Translations under genes and position numbers: made by a program
In this document: piece after piece, positions 43,110 to 51,476 of the stretch
Layout: each line of letters opens with the position of its first letter
Numbering within the stretch: the first letter of the stretch is position 1
Source of the DNA: Micromonospora sp. NBC_01699
GTDB taxonomy: Bacteria > Actinomycetota > Actinomycetes > Mycobacteriales > Micromonosporaceae
Reading direction: 5' to 3'
DNA: 64,000 bases
NCBI RefSeq assembly: GCF_036250065.1
Contig: NZ_CP109199.1
Span: 310,001 to 374,000, forward strand
Notes under the pieces: model-generated
What the model was told of the DNA's origin: nothing
Seen by the model: only the letters and a program-made list of their open reading frames with translations
Database searches by the model: none

Positions 43110-44246
43110 TCAGGCGGCGGGCTTGAGTACGACCTTGGAGTAGCCGTCCTCCCGACGGTCGAACCGGGCGTACGCGTCCGGTGCGTCGTTCAGTGGCAGC
43201 CTCTTGCTGACCACGAAACTCGGTGTGGCCCGGCCGGCGATGATCAGGTCCCGCAACTGCTCGTTGTACGCCTTGACGTTCGCCTGCCCGGTCCCCATCC
43301 GCTGGCCCTTCTCGAAGAACTTGCCGACCTTGAACAGCAGTTCGCCGTGGGCGGAGTGCTCGTCGGGCGCGCCCGGATCGCTCGGCAGGTAGAGCCCGAC
43401 GACCCCGATCCGGCCGGTGGCCCGGACGATATCGATCAGGTTGTTCAGCACCAGCGCGGGTTGTTCCTCGCCACCGGTGCCGTGTGCCTGGTAGCCGACC
43501 GCGTCGACGCCCTTGTCGGTGCCGTTGCCGTCGGTCTGGTCCAGGATCTGCATCACCGGGTCGGCCCTGCTGAAGTCGATCGGGATGGCGCCGATCGACT
43601 CGGCCAGCCGGAGCCGGGACGGGACCCGGTCGACCACGAACACCTTGGCCGCACCGATGAGCATCGCCGAGTACGCGGCCATCAGCCCGACCGGTCCGCC
43701 GCCCATCACCGCCACCGTCTCGCCCGGCTGTACGTCGGCGAGGGCGACGCCGTGGTACCCGGTGGGGAAGATGTCGGCGAGCATGGCGAAGTCGTCCTCG
43801 TGCTCGTCACCTTGGGGCAGGTCCAGGCAGTTGAAGTCGGCGAACGGGACCCGCAGGTACTCCGCCTGCCCACCCCGGTACGGTCCCATCGCGGCGTAGC
43901 CGTACGCGCCGCCGGCGAAGTTGGAATTGACCGTGAGGCAGTAGGCGGTGTTGCCGGCGAAGCAGTTCTTGCAGAACCCGCAGGCCACGTTGAACGGGAT
44001 GGAGACCCGGTCGCCGCGGCGGACCCGGGAGACACCGGGGCCGATCTCGGTGACGATGCCCATGTTCTCGTGGCCGAACACCATGCCCGGCTGTGCCTTG
44101 GTGCGCCCCTCGTACATGTGCAGGTCGGACCCGCAGATCGCGGTGGTGGTGATCTTGATGATCACGTCGTTCGGGTCCTCGATGCGGGGGTCCTCGACGT
44201 TCTCGACCGAGACGTCGTTGGCCCCGTGGTAGACGACTGCCCTCAT
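43110..44246 (-). CDS. Zinc-dependent alcohol dehydrogenase (formaldehyde dehydrogenase-like)
   Basis: A 378-aa zinc MDR enzyme close to glutathione-independent formaldehyde dehydrogenases. Catalytic zinc ligands are in TAICGSDLHMYEGR and FGHENMG; the structural zinc has four Cys in CGFCKNCFAGNTAYC. The NAD site is VMGGGPVGLMAAYSA followed by an acidic FVVDR. Long insertions (GYQAHGTGGEEQ region) match the family. AGGAGCGGAC precedes ATG 44246. The likely role is NAD-dependent oxidation of small alcohols or aldehydes. Confidence 0.92.
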   Translation of the reverse strand: MRAVVYHGANDVSVENVEDPRIEDPNDVIIKITTTAICGSDLHMYEGRTKAQPGMVFGHENMGIVTEIGPGVSRVRRGDRVSIPFNVACGFCKNCFAGNTAYCLTVNSNFAGGAYGYAAMGPYRGGQAEYLRVPFADFNCLDLPQGDEHEDDFAMLADIFPTGYHGVALADVQPGETVAVMGGGPVGLMAAYSAMLIGAAKVFVVDRVPSRLRLAESIGAIPIDFSRADPVMQILDQTDGNGTDKGVDAVGYQAHGTGGEEQPALVLNNLIDIVRATGRIGVVGLYLPSDPGAPDEHSAHGELLFKVGKFFEKGQRMGTGQANVKAYNEQLRDLIIAGRATPSFVVSKRLPLNDAPDAYARFDRREDGYSKVVLKPAA

Positions 44247-44321
44247 GTCCGCTCCTGTCCCAGCCCGGGATCCTGTCATCGACCCTAGGGCGGCGCCGGG
44301 CTCTCGATGCCGGAATGCGGA

Positions 44322-44361
44322 AACGGTGAACCCCCGCGACGAAACGCGGGGGTTCACCGTT
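44322..44361 (-). terminator. Perfect 17-bp hairpin after the FKBP gene
   Basis: Arms 44322-44338 and 44345-44361 are exact complements with a 6-nt loop (ACGAAA on the plus strand). It begins 35 nt past the FKBP stop and lies before the alcohol dehydrogenase start, so it separates the two minus-strand units. Confidence 0.85.
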
Positions 44362-44395
44362 CGGAGCGGTTGCGGCGGTCGTGCCGCTGCCGGGT

Positions 44396-45112
44396 CTACT
44401 GCGCCGCGAGTACGTCGACCACGAAGCGCAGGGCGCCGGCCGGCGCGCCGTTGCCCGGGTTCTCGCCGTACGCGAGTGCGGGCGGGATGTCGAGCTGGAT
44501 CCGGCTGCCCACCTTGACACCGACCAGGCCCTGGTCCCAGCCGGGGATGACCTGACCGGTGCCGATCTGGAAGGGGACCGCCCGGGACTGCTTCCAGGAG
44601 GAGTCGAACTCCTGCCCGTCGGCGTAGGTGACGCCGACGTAGTTCACGGTGATCTGCTGCCCGGCCTGGACCACCGGGCCGGTGCCCTGGACCAGGGTCT
44701 TCGAGGTCAGCTTCGCCAACTCGCCCTCGCCCTTGGTCACCACCGGCTCCTTGCCCAGGGCCGGGTCGGCGCCCTCGGGCAGCGGCGGGAACTCCGCGTC
44801 CGCCGGCGGCTGGGCCGGGGGAGCGGCCGGGTCGGCGGGGGCGGCGGGGTCGGCCGGGGCGCTGGCGCTCGGGTTGGAGGCGAGACCGCCGTCGGCGGGT
44901 TCCTTGCCGGTGTCGTCGAGGGCGACGAATGCGACGACGATCACGGCGACCACGGCCAGGCCGGCGAACGCACCGGCGAGCGCCTGGCGGCGGCGCTTCG
45001 CGGCGGCGGCCCGTGCCTTGGCGGCCTTCGCGAGGGCGCGCTTCTCGGACTTGGTCAGCGGCGCCGGCTCGTCCGTGACGTTGGCGGGACGGCTCTGGAC
45101 CTGGTCGCTCAT
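44396..45112 (-). CDS. Membrane-anchored FKBP-type peptidyl-prolyl isomerase
   Basis: A 238-aa protein: Lys/Arg/Ala-rich cytoplasmic start, one membrane helix (about residues 45-65), a Pro/Ala linker with PADPAAPADPAAPP, then an FKBP domain (about 130-238). The FKBP part has VQAGQQITVNYVGVTYADGQ, FDSSW, FQIGTGQVIPGWDQGLVGVK, and IPPALAYGENP, covering the active site. It should catalyse prolyl isomerisation outside the membrane. AGGA lies upstream of ATG 45112. A strong hairpin follows. Confidence 0.93.
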   Translation of the reverse strand: MSDQVQSRPANVTDEPAPLTKSEKRALAKAAKARAAAAKRRRQALAGAFAGLAVVAVIVVAFVALDDTGKEPADGGLASNPSASAPADPAAPADPAAPPAQPPADAEFPPLPEGADPALGKEPVVTKGEGELAKLTSKTLVQGTGPVVQAGQQITVNYVGVTYADGQEFDSSWKQSRAVPFQIGTGQVIPGWDQGLVGVKVGSRIQLDIPPALAYGENPGNGAPAGALRFVVDVLAAQ

Positions 45113-45236
45113 AGGTGTCGGCTCCTGCAAGAGGTCGGGGCGGGGCGGCCTCGCCCGGATGTGTTCCGATCGGAGGGCCTTGCATACGGTACTCGGCCAG
45201 CAGCCGAATGGTCCCGGAGCCGATGATCAATCTGGC

Positions 45237-46280
45237 TCAGGCGGACTTGCGGGGGGTCTTCTTCGCCGGGGTGCTCTTTTTCACCGAGGTCGATTTCGTG
45301 CCGGTGGACTTGGCGCCGGTGGACTTGGTGCCGGCGGCGGCCTTCTTCGCCGGGGCCCCGGTGGTGCCGGTTGCCTTCTTCTGGGCGGTCTTCTTCGCCG
45401 GGGTCTTTGCCGCCTTCGCGGCCTTGGCCGCCTGCTGGGCGGATTTCGCCGCCGAGATCGGGGTGGCCTTGGCCACACCCCGGCCCTCGGACGGCTCCTC
45501 GCCGCGGGCCGCCCGAGCCCGGTCCACCGAGGCACGCAGCGCCGCCATCAGGTCAACCGCGGCCGCCGGGGCCTCCTCCGCCTCCTCCGGTTGCACCACC
45601 TCGCGGCCCTCGACCTTGGCGTTGATCACTTCCTGGAGCGCCGTCCGGTAGTCGTCGGTGAAGGCGTCCGGTTGGAACTCGCCGGCCATCGAGTCGATCA
45701 GCGAACTGGCCATCGCCAGCTCCGGCGGGCGGACCGTGATGTCCTCGTCGAGGAACCCGAAGTCGGGGACACGGACCTCGTCCGGCCAGAGCATCGTGTT
45801 GAGCAGCAGCACTCCCTCGCGTACGCGCAGGGTGGCGAGTTGCTCCCGCTGGCGCAGCGCCACCTTCACGATCGCCACCCGGTCCGAGTCGGTCAGCGCG
45901 TCCCGCAGCAGCACGTACGGCTTGGTCGCCGCCCCGTCCGGCTCCAGAAAGTACGCCTTGTTGTAGAGGATCGGGTCGACCTGCTCGGCCGGTACGAACT
46001 CCAGCACGTCGATCGCGTGCGAGGTGGTCAGCGGCAGTTCGGCGAAGTCCTCGTCGGTCAGGATCACCATCTCGCCGCCGCCGAGGTCGTAGCCCTTGGC
46101 GATGTCGTCGTAGCTGACCTCTTCGCCGTCGATCGAGCAGGTGCGCTTGTACTTGATCCGCCCGCCGTCAGTCCGGTGTACCTGATTGAACCGTATGTCC
46201 TTCTCCTCGGTGGCTGAATATAGCCGTACGCCGATGGATACCAGGCCGAATGAGACCGCGCCCCGCCAGATAGCCCGCAT
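45237..46280 (-). CDS. ku: Ku DNA end-binding protein
   Basis: A 347-aa bacterial Ku. The core (residues 1-255) starts MRAIWRGAVSFGLVSIGVRLY and contains YKRTCSIDGEEVSYDDIAKG and LEFVPAEQVDPILYNKAYFL, the ring that encircles DNA ends as a homodimer. The C-terminal 80 residues are a Lys/Ala/Thr/Pro tail (KKTAQKKATG..), typical of long-tailed actinobacterial Ku and thought to help threading and bridging. It is divergent from the ligase and polymerase genes, 85 bp apart, so the end-joining set shares one control region. Confidence 0.97.
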   Translation of the reverse strand: MRAIWRGAVSFGLVSIGVRLYSATEEKDIRFNQVHRTDGGRIKYKRTCSIDGEEVSYDDIAKGYDLGGGEMVILTDEDFAELPLTTSHAIDVLEFVPAEQVDPILYNKAYFLEPDGAATKPYVLLRDALTDSDRVAIVKVALRQREQLATLRVREGVLLLNTMLWPDEVRVPDFGFLDEDITVRPPELAMASSLIDSMAGEFQPDAFTDDYRTALQEVINAKVEGREVVQPEEAEEAPAAAVDLMAALRASVDRARAARGEEPSEGRGVAKATPISAAKSAQQAAKAAKAAKTPAKKTAQKKATGTTGAPAKKAAAGTKSTGAKSTGTKSTSVKKSTPAKKTPRKSA

Positions 46281-46365
46281 TCCCCGCTCCCTTCCCCGGT
46301 ATTGACCAGGATTGCATCTGATAGAAGGTCGGGCGAGTGTTTCCCTGCGGACCTAGAGTGATGTC

Positions 46366-47307
46366 GTGCCGGGCGCACCGCTCAAACCGATGCTCGCCAT
46401 GACCGGGGAGCTGCCCAGCGGCCCCGGCTGGGGGTATGAGTTCAAGTGGGACGGCGTACGCGCGATCGCGCAGGTCATCGACGGTGCGGTCCGCCTCTTC
46501 GCCCGTTCCGGCGCCGAGATCACCGCCGCCTACCCCGAGTTGGCGCCGCTCGGCGCGCAGGCGCCGGACGCCCTGCTCGACGGCGAGGTGGTGGTGCTGA
46601 CCGACCGGGGGCAGCCGTCGTTCACCGCCCTCGCCGAACGGATGCACGTACGAGAACCGGGCCGGGCGGCGCGACTGGCGGCCACCGTACCCGTGACGTA
46701 CATGATTTTCGACGTGTTGCGACTGGTCGGCGCGGACCTGATCGGCCAGTCGTACGAGCGGCGCCGGGCGACGCTCGACGGCCTCGGCCTGGGCGGCGCG
46801 CGGTGGGCCGCGCCGCCGGTCTTTCCGGACGGCCCGGCCACCTACGAGGCCGCCGATGAGCACGGGCTGGAGGGCGTGGTCGCCAAGCGGCTCGACTCGA
46901 TCTACCGGCCGGGCGTGCGGTCACCGGACTGGCTCAAGGTCAAGCTGGAGGTGACCGGGGACTTCGTGGTCGGCGGCTGGCGTCCGGGCGCACGCCGGCT
47001 CGGCGGACTCCTGGTCGGGGTGCCCGCGCCGGACGGGCGGCTGGTGTTCCGGGGCCGGGTCGGCGGCGGGATCGGCGCGGCGGCCGAACGCGAACTGCTC
47101 GCCGCACTGGAGCCGCTGCGGGTCGACACCGCCCCGTTCGTCGACGCCGTGCCGCGCGAGGATGCCAAGGGCGCGATCTGGGTACGTCCCGAGGTCGTGA
47201 TCGAGGTGAAGTACGGCCAGCGCACCCCGGACGGGCGGCTGCGGTTCCCGCGGCTGCGCCGGTTGCGTCCCGACAAGGCGGCGGAGGAAGTCGAGGATGC
47301 CGGCTGA
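46366..47307 (+). CDS. ATP-dependent DNA ligase (LigD ligase domain type)
   Basis: A 313-aa ligase made of the adenylation domain and OB-fold only. Motif I is YEFKWDGVR, with K27 as the AMP-accepting lysine; motif III VPVTYMIFDVLRL, motif IV EGVVAKRLDSIYRPG, motif V DWLKVK. It corresponds to the ligase module of multidomain LigD, here encoded alone. GTG 46366. The stop is overlapped by 11 nt with the polymerase gene, so both parts are made together and act with Ku in end joining. Confidence 0.94.
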   Translation: MPGAPLKPMLAMTGELPSGPGWGYEFKWDGVRAIAQVIDGAVRLFARSGAEITAAYPELAPLGAQAPDALLDGEVVVLTDRGQPSFTALAERMHVREPGRAARLAATVPVTYMIFDVLRLVGADLIGQSYERRRATLDGLGLGGARWAAPPVFPDGPATYEAADEHGLEGVVAKRLDSIYRPGVRSPDWLKVKLEVTGDFVVGGWRPGARRLGGLLVGVPAPDGRLVFRGRVGGGIGAAAERELLAALEPLRVDTAPFVDAVPREDAKGAIWVRPEVVIEVKYGQRTPDGRLRFPRLRRLRPDKAAEEVEDAG

Positions 47308-48229
47308 GAAGATCAGGGTCGAGGTGGAAGACCGCACCCTTGAGGTCTCCAACCTCGACAAGGTGCTCTACCCCGGGGTCGGCTTCACCAAGGGCGAGGT
47401 GATCGACTACTACACCCGGATCGCCCCGGTGCTGCTGCCGCACCTGCGGGACCGGCCGCTGACCAGGATCCGCTACCCGAACGGGGTGGACGCGTCCTTC
47501 TTCTTCGAGAAGAACGCCCCGGCCAGCACCCCCGACTGGGTGCGCCAGGCGCGGCTACCCACCCCCGGTTCGTCCAAGGACCGGGACGAACTGGACTATG
47601 TGGTCTGTGACGACCTGCCCACCCTGGTCTGGCTGGCGAACCTCGCCGCACTGGAACTGCACACCCCGCAGTGGCGGGTCGGCACCCGTAGCCGGGCCGG
47701 TGAGCCCCGGCCGGACCTGATGGTGGTCGACCTCGACCCGGGCTCGCCGGCCGGGCTGCCGGAGTGCTCCACGGTCGCGGTACGGATGCGCGACCGGTTG
47801 GCGCAGGACGGAATTGCCAGCTACCCGAAGACCTCGGGCAAGAAGGGCATGCAGCTCTGCTGCCCGATCGCCGGCAAGCAGTCGGCGGACGAGGTCTCCG
47901 GCTACGCCCGCCGGATCGCCGAGGAGCTGGAGCGGGCCGACCCGGAGCTGATCACCGCGAAGATGGCGAAGCGGCTGCGACCAGGCAAGATCTTCATCGA
48001 CTGGAGCCAGAACAGCGCGGCGAAGACGACGGTGGCGCCGTACTCGTTGCGGGCCGGATCGGTGCCGGCGGCGTCGGCGCCGCTGACCTGGACCGAGGTG
48101 GAGGCGGCAGGCTCGGGCGAGCTGGGCGCCGTCCGCCCGTTCACCGCCGTCGAGGTGCTGGCCAGAGCCGAGGAGTACGGCGACCTGATGGCCGACCTGC
48201 TCGTCCCCGGCCCCAAACTCCCCCGCTGA
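47297..48229 (+). CDS. LigD-type polymerase/primase for end joining
   Basis: A 310-aa protein equal to the LigD polymerase domain, an archaeo-eukaryotic primase that adds nucleotides at break ends. Motifs: LTRIRYPNGVDASFFFEKNA, catalytic Asp pair VVDLDPG (D145, D147), SGKKGMQL and GKIFIDWSQNSAAKT. It overlaps the ligase gene by 11 nt. A LigD nuclease (3'-phosphoesterase) module is not in this locus, so it would be encoded elsewhere or absent. Confidence 0.95.
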   Translation: MPAEKIRVEVEDRTLEVSNLDKVLYPGVGFTKGEVIDYYTRIAPVLLPHLRDRPLTRIRYPNGVDASFFFEKNAPASTPDWVRQARLPTPGSSKDRDELDYVVCDDLPTLVWLANLAALELHTPQWRVGTRSRAGEPRPDLMVVDLDPGSPAGLPECSTVAVRMRDRLAQDGIASYPKTSGKKGMQLCCPIAGKQSADEVSGYARRIAEELERADPELITAKMAKRLRPGKIFIDWSQNSAAKTTVAPYSLRAGSVPAASAPLTWTEVEAAGSGELGAVRPFTAVEVLARAEEYGDLMADLLVPGPKLPR

Positions 48230-48278
48230 CCCACCCCGCCCCGCCGGCTCGGTTCCGCCGGCCCGGCCCCGCCGAAAC

Positions 48279-48354
48279 GCATAACACGAAACTTTCGTAC
48301 ACCTTCTTCGGCGTACGCACATCAAAGAAGGCGTACGAAGAATTCGAGTTATGC
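48279..48354. repeat. 30-bp imperfect inverted repeat with 16-nt loop
   Basis: Arms 48279-48308 and 48325-48354 match at 25 of 30 positions, starting GCATAAC and ending GTTATGC. The segment is far more AT-rich than its flanks. It lies 50 nt after the polymerase stop and just before two DnaA boxes, upstream of an XRE gene. It may be a terminator, a protein site or part of a replication-type control region. Confidence 0.8.
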
Positions 48355-48365
48355 CTTCGATTCGA

Positions 48366-48386
48366 TTGTCCACAGGGTTATCCACA
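48366..48386 (+). promoter_or_regulatory. Two DnaA boxes
   Basis: TTGTCCACA (48366-48374) and TTATCCACA (48378-48386) are direct repeats 12 bp apart start to start. Both match the DnaA-binding consensus exactly; the first is the form preferred in high-GC actinobacteria. They end 10 bp before the likely XRE start. Confidence 0.75.
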
Positions 48387-48396
48387 GGATTGCCGG

Positions 48397-49368
48397 GTGG
48401 GGTGGCGCACGGTGGGCGGGGGCGGACACCATCGGCGGGATGTCGGACAGACCCTCGCCGGGCAACTCGGTCGCCTGCTGCGAACGGAGCGGGAAGCGGC
48501 CGGGCTCACCCAGGCGAGGCTCGCCGTCCGGGCCGGCGTGACCCAACAGACTCTCTCCCGGTTCGAAAGTGGCCGGTCCGCGCCCACCACCACGCAGGTG
48601 GAACGACTCTTCGCCGCGCTCGGCAAGCAGCTCCGGCTGGACGTCGAGGAACGCGACGCCGACCTGGACACCGCCATCGACGCGGTCACCGACCGGCACC
48701 GGATCGAGGTTGACCACGTCGAGATGTGCCTCCACGACCTGGCCCTGCTGCACCGCCGGGCACCCGACGGGCTGACGTACCTGGTCGACGGCGAGCTGGC
48801 CGCGGCGCTCCAGGGGGTGCCGATCAGGCCGACCCGGGTCGACCTCGCGGTGGCCGAGGACGACCTGCCCCGGCTGGACGAGTGGATCCGAGCCATCCCC
48901 AACTGCCTGCGCCGGGTGGAGCGCTGGCGGGACTTCAGCGGGTACGACATCAGCCCACTTCGCCCCGGCCCGCTGCACTGGCGGTCACCAAGCGGCGAAC
49001 TGCGCGTACGTCTGCTGGCCCGGCTGCCGGCGGCGGTGCGGATCCGGGCCGGCGACCGGCACGACGGGCCGGTGAGAGCGCTCAGTCGATGGTGGGCAGC
49101 GGTGGGCCGAGCACGTCGTCGGCGTCCACGATCCGGTAGGCGTAGCCCTGCTCGGCGAGGAAACGCTGCCGGTGGGCGGCGTACTCGGTGTCGATGGTGT
49201 CCCGGGACACCACCGTGTAGAAGTGCGCCTGCCGGCGGTCGGCCTTCGGGCGCAGCACCCGGCCGAGCCGCTGCGCCTCCTCCTGCCGGGAACCGAACGT
49301 GCCGGAGACCTGGATCGCGATCCCGGCCTCGGGCAGGTCGATCGAGAAGTTGCCCACCTTCGAGATGA
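48397..49368 (+). CDS. XRE-family regulator with nucleotidyltransferase-like domain; end uncertain
   Basis: An HTH_3 domain (RTEREAAGLTQARLAVRAG, VTQQTLSRFESGRSAPTT) is followed by a helix and a second domain (YLVDGELAAALQGVPIRP, then TRVDLAVAEDDLPRLDEW) that resembles substrate-type nucleotidyltransferase folds. GTG 48397 has AGGA 7 nt upstream. The frame stays open to 49368, running 287 bp antisense into the end of xpb; after about residue 225 the sequence is Arg/Pro-rich noise. A one-base shift near 49070 would give TGA at once, so the real or ancestral protein is probably about 225 aa. It lies directly behind two DnaA boxes. Confidence 0.6.
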   Translation: MGWRTVGGGGHHRRDVGQTLAGQLGRLLRTEREAAGLTQARLAVRAGVTQQTLSRFESGRSAPTTTQVERLFAALGKQLRLDVEERDADLDTAIDAVTDRHRIEVDHVEMCLHDLALLHRRAPDGLTYLVDGELAAALQGVPIRPTRVDLAVAEDDLPRLDEWIRAIPNCLRRVERWRDFSGYDISPLRPGPLHWRSPSGELRVRLLARLPAAVRIRAGDRHDGPVRALSRWWAAVGRARRRRPRSGRRSPARRGNAAGGRRTRCRWCPGTPPCRSAPAGGRPSGAAPGRAAAPPPAGNRTCRRPGSRSRPRAGRSRSCPPSR

Positions 49369-50791
49369 CCAGGGTGGGCACCTCACCCGAGCGGAACGCG
49401 TCGAAGAGCCGCTCGCGCTCCTTGTTGGTGGTGGAACCCTCCACGATCGGCGCGCCCAGGAACTCGCCCAACTGGTGCAACTGGTCGATGTAACCGCCGA
49501 TCACCAGCACCTGGTCGCCCCGGTGCCGGTCGATCAGCGCCTTCACCACCGGCAGCTTCGTCCGGGCGGTCGCCGCCATCCGGTAACGCTCCTCCGGCTC
49601 GGCGGTCGCGTACGACATCCGCTCGGCGTCGGTCAGCGTCACCCGTACCTCGGTGCAGTCGGCCGGGGCGATCCAACCCTGCGCCTCGATGTCCTTCCAC
49701 GGCGCGTCGTACCGCTTCGGGCCGATCAGTGAGAAGACGTCGCCCTCGCGGCCGTCCTCGCGGACCAGCGTCGCGGTCAGGCCCAGCCGGCGGCGGGCCT
49801 GGAGATCGGCGGTGAACCGGAAGATCGGCGCCGGCAGCAGGTGCACCTCGTCGTAGATGACCAGGCCCCAGTCGCGGGCACCGAACAGGTCCAGGTGCGT
49901 GAACGCGCCGTTGCGGCGCGCGGTGAGCACCTGGTACGTCGCGATGGTGACCGGGCGGATCTCCTTGCGCTCGCCCGAGTACTCGCCGATCTCCTCCTCG
50001 GTCAACGACGTACGGGCGATCAGCTCGCGCTTCCACTGCCGCCCGGCGACCGTGTTCGTCACCAGGATCAGCGTGGTCGCCTTCGCCTCGGCCATCGCGG
50101 CCGCGCCGACCATGGTCTTGCCCGCCCCGCAGGGCAGCACCACCACGCCCGACCCGCCGGCCCAGAAGTGCTGCACCGCCTCCCGCTGGTACGACCGCAG
50201 CGTCCAGGGCGCCTGGTGCCGCGCCGGGTGCCGCCCGTCCGCCGGTACGTCCTTGCCGGCCTCGGCCAGCTCGATCGGGTGCGCCTCACCGTCGACGTAA
50301 CCGGCCAGGTCCTCCGCCGGCCAGCCGAGCTTCAGCAGGCCCTGCTTGAGCCGGCCACGCTCGGACGGGTGGACGATCATGGTGTCCTCGTCGACCTTGG
50401 CGCCGAGCATCCCGGCCAGCTTCTTGCTCTTGGCCACCTCGATCAGCACCATCCGGTCGAGCGCGTGCAGCACCAGTCCGTGGTTCGGGTGGTTCATCAG
50501 TTGCAGCCGGCCGTACCGGTCCATCGTCTCGGCGATGTCGACCAGCAGCGCGTGCGGCACCGGATAGCGCGAGTACTTCAGCAGCGCGTCGACAACACCC
50601 TCGGCGTCGTGCCCGGCGGCCCGCGCATTCCACAGCCCCAGCGGCGTCAGCCGGTAGGTGTGCACGTGTTCCGGCGAGCGTTCAAGTTCGGCGAAGGGGG
50701 CGATCGCCATCCGGCAGGCGAGCGCGTCCGGGTGATCGACCTCCAGCAGCAGCGTTTTGTCCGACTGCACGATCAATGGGCCACTGCTCAC
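49082..50791 (-). CDS. DNA repair helicase XPB
   Basis: A 569-aa SF2 helicase of the bacterial XPB/Rad25 group, acting 3'-5' on DNA. An N-terminal damage-recognition-like domain (1-200) precedes RecA-like domain 1 with VVLPCGAGKTMVGAAAM and IYDEVHLLPAP, the GLTATLVREDGREGD segment, and domain 2 with VLVIGGYID and QEEAQRLGRVLRP. GTG 50791 (VSSGPLIVQSDKT) was chosen because AGAGG lies upstream and the longer frame adds no conserved sequence. It is near the large helicase-associated gene, its usual neighbour in actinobacteria. Confidence 0.94.
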   Translation of the reverse strand: MSSGPLIVQSDKTLLLEVDHPDALACRMAIAPFAELERSPEHVHTYRLTPLGLWNARAAGHDAEGVVDALLKYSRYPVPHALLVDIAETMDRYGRLQLMNHPNHGLVLHALDRMVLIEVAKSKKLAGMLGAKVDEDTMIVHPSERGRLKQGLLKLGWPAEDLAGYVDGEAHPIELAEAGKDVPADGRHPARHQAPWTLRSYQREAVQHFWAGGSGVVVLPCGAGKTMVGAAAMAEAKATTLILVTNTVAGRQWKRELIARTSLTEEEIGEYSGERKEIRPVTIATYQVLTARRNGAFTHLDLFGARDWGLVIYDEVHLLPAPIFRFTADLQARRRLGLTATLVREDGREGDVFSLIGPKRYDAPWKDIEAQGWIAPADCTEVRVTLTDAERMSYATAEPEERYRMAATARTKLPVVKALIDRHRGDQVLVIGGYIDQLHQLGEFLGAPIVEGSTTNKERERLFDAFRSGEVPTLVISKVGNFSIDLPEAGIAIQVSGTFGSRQEEAQRLGRVLRPKADRRQAHFYTVVSRDTIDTEYAAHRQRFLAEQGYAYRIVDADDVLGPPLPTID

Positions 50792-51188
50792 GCTCAGGTT
50801 CCTCTCGACAGCGCGGAACAAGACCCTCAAGTGTTGCACGGTCGGTAACCAGTCTTCGCCGGTAGACAACCGGGCAAGAAAAGTCTTCACCTCAGGCAAC
50901 CCTGACCACCCTCCGGGCGTCTAGCAGACGACGACCGTTCCGGTTCAGAACTCGGGAACATTCCGTCCGGTTTCCGCTCCGGTGGTGGTCGTCCTGGTCG
51001 GCGCCGGTGTACGCGCGTTCGATCCGTCGGGGGACCGGGGTGGGTGCGGGGGCACCGGCCGGTCCCGGCGGCGGAAGGCAACGGGGGCGAACGGCTCGCC
51101 GGCGCCCGACCAGTTTTCGGCCCTGTCACCACGCCCACCCGAGTGCGAGTCTTGAGGGACAGGACGGGCCCGGGTGGGGGAGGCAGCC

Positions 51189-51452
51189 ATGTCGCTGGAC
51201 CGCGAGCTGAGCACCGGAACGCAACGGCCGACCGAGGAGCCCAACGGCCCGCCGGCCCGGGACGCCCCGGTCTCCCGGGCCACCCTGATCGGCTACGCCA
51301 CGGTCGCCGTCGCCCTGTTCGGCTGGTTCCTGTTCGGCTGGCTGGTGGAACGCCAGGGCTTCGTCAACTCGGTCGGCGAGGCGGCCGGCACCGCGTTCAC
51401 GTTGCTGCTCGTCATCGCGATCGTCGGGACCCTACGCCGCAGCCGCCACTGA
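51189..51452 (+). CDS. Small two-helix membrane protein
   Basis: An 87-aa protein with a hydrophilic start (ELSTGTQRPTEEPNGPPARD) and two predicted membrane helices (YATVAVALFGWFLFGWLV and FTLLLVIAIVGTL), ending RRSRH. GGGGGAGG lies 7 nt before ATG 51189. No known family. It sits between xpb and the helicase-associated gene but on the opposite strand. Confidence 0.72.
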   Translation: MSLDRELSTGTQRPTEEPNGPPARDAPVSRATLIGYATVAVALFGWFLFGWLVERQGFVNSVGEAAGTAFTLLLVIAIVGTLRRSRH

Positions 51453-51476
51453 CACCGCCGCCACTGACGCCGTCGG

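Noticed and set aside
48366-48386. Chromosomal replication origin
   Set aside because: Only two DnaA boxes and no dnaA, dnaN, rnpA or gidB nearby; an oriC would have many boxes.
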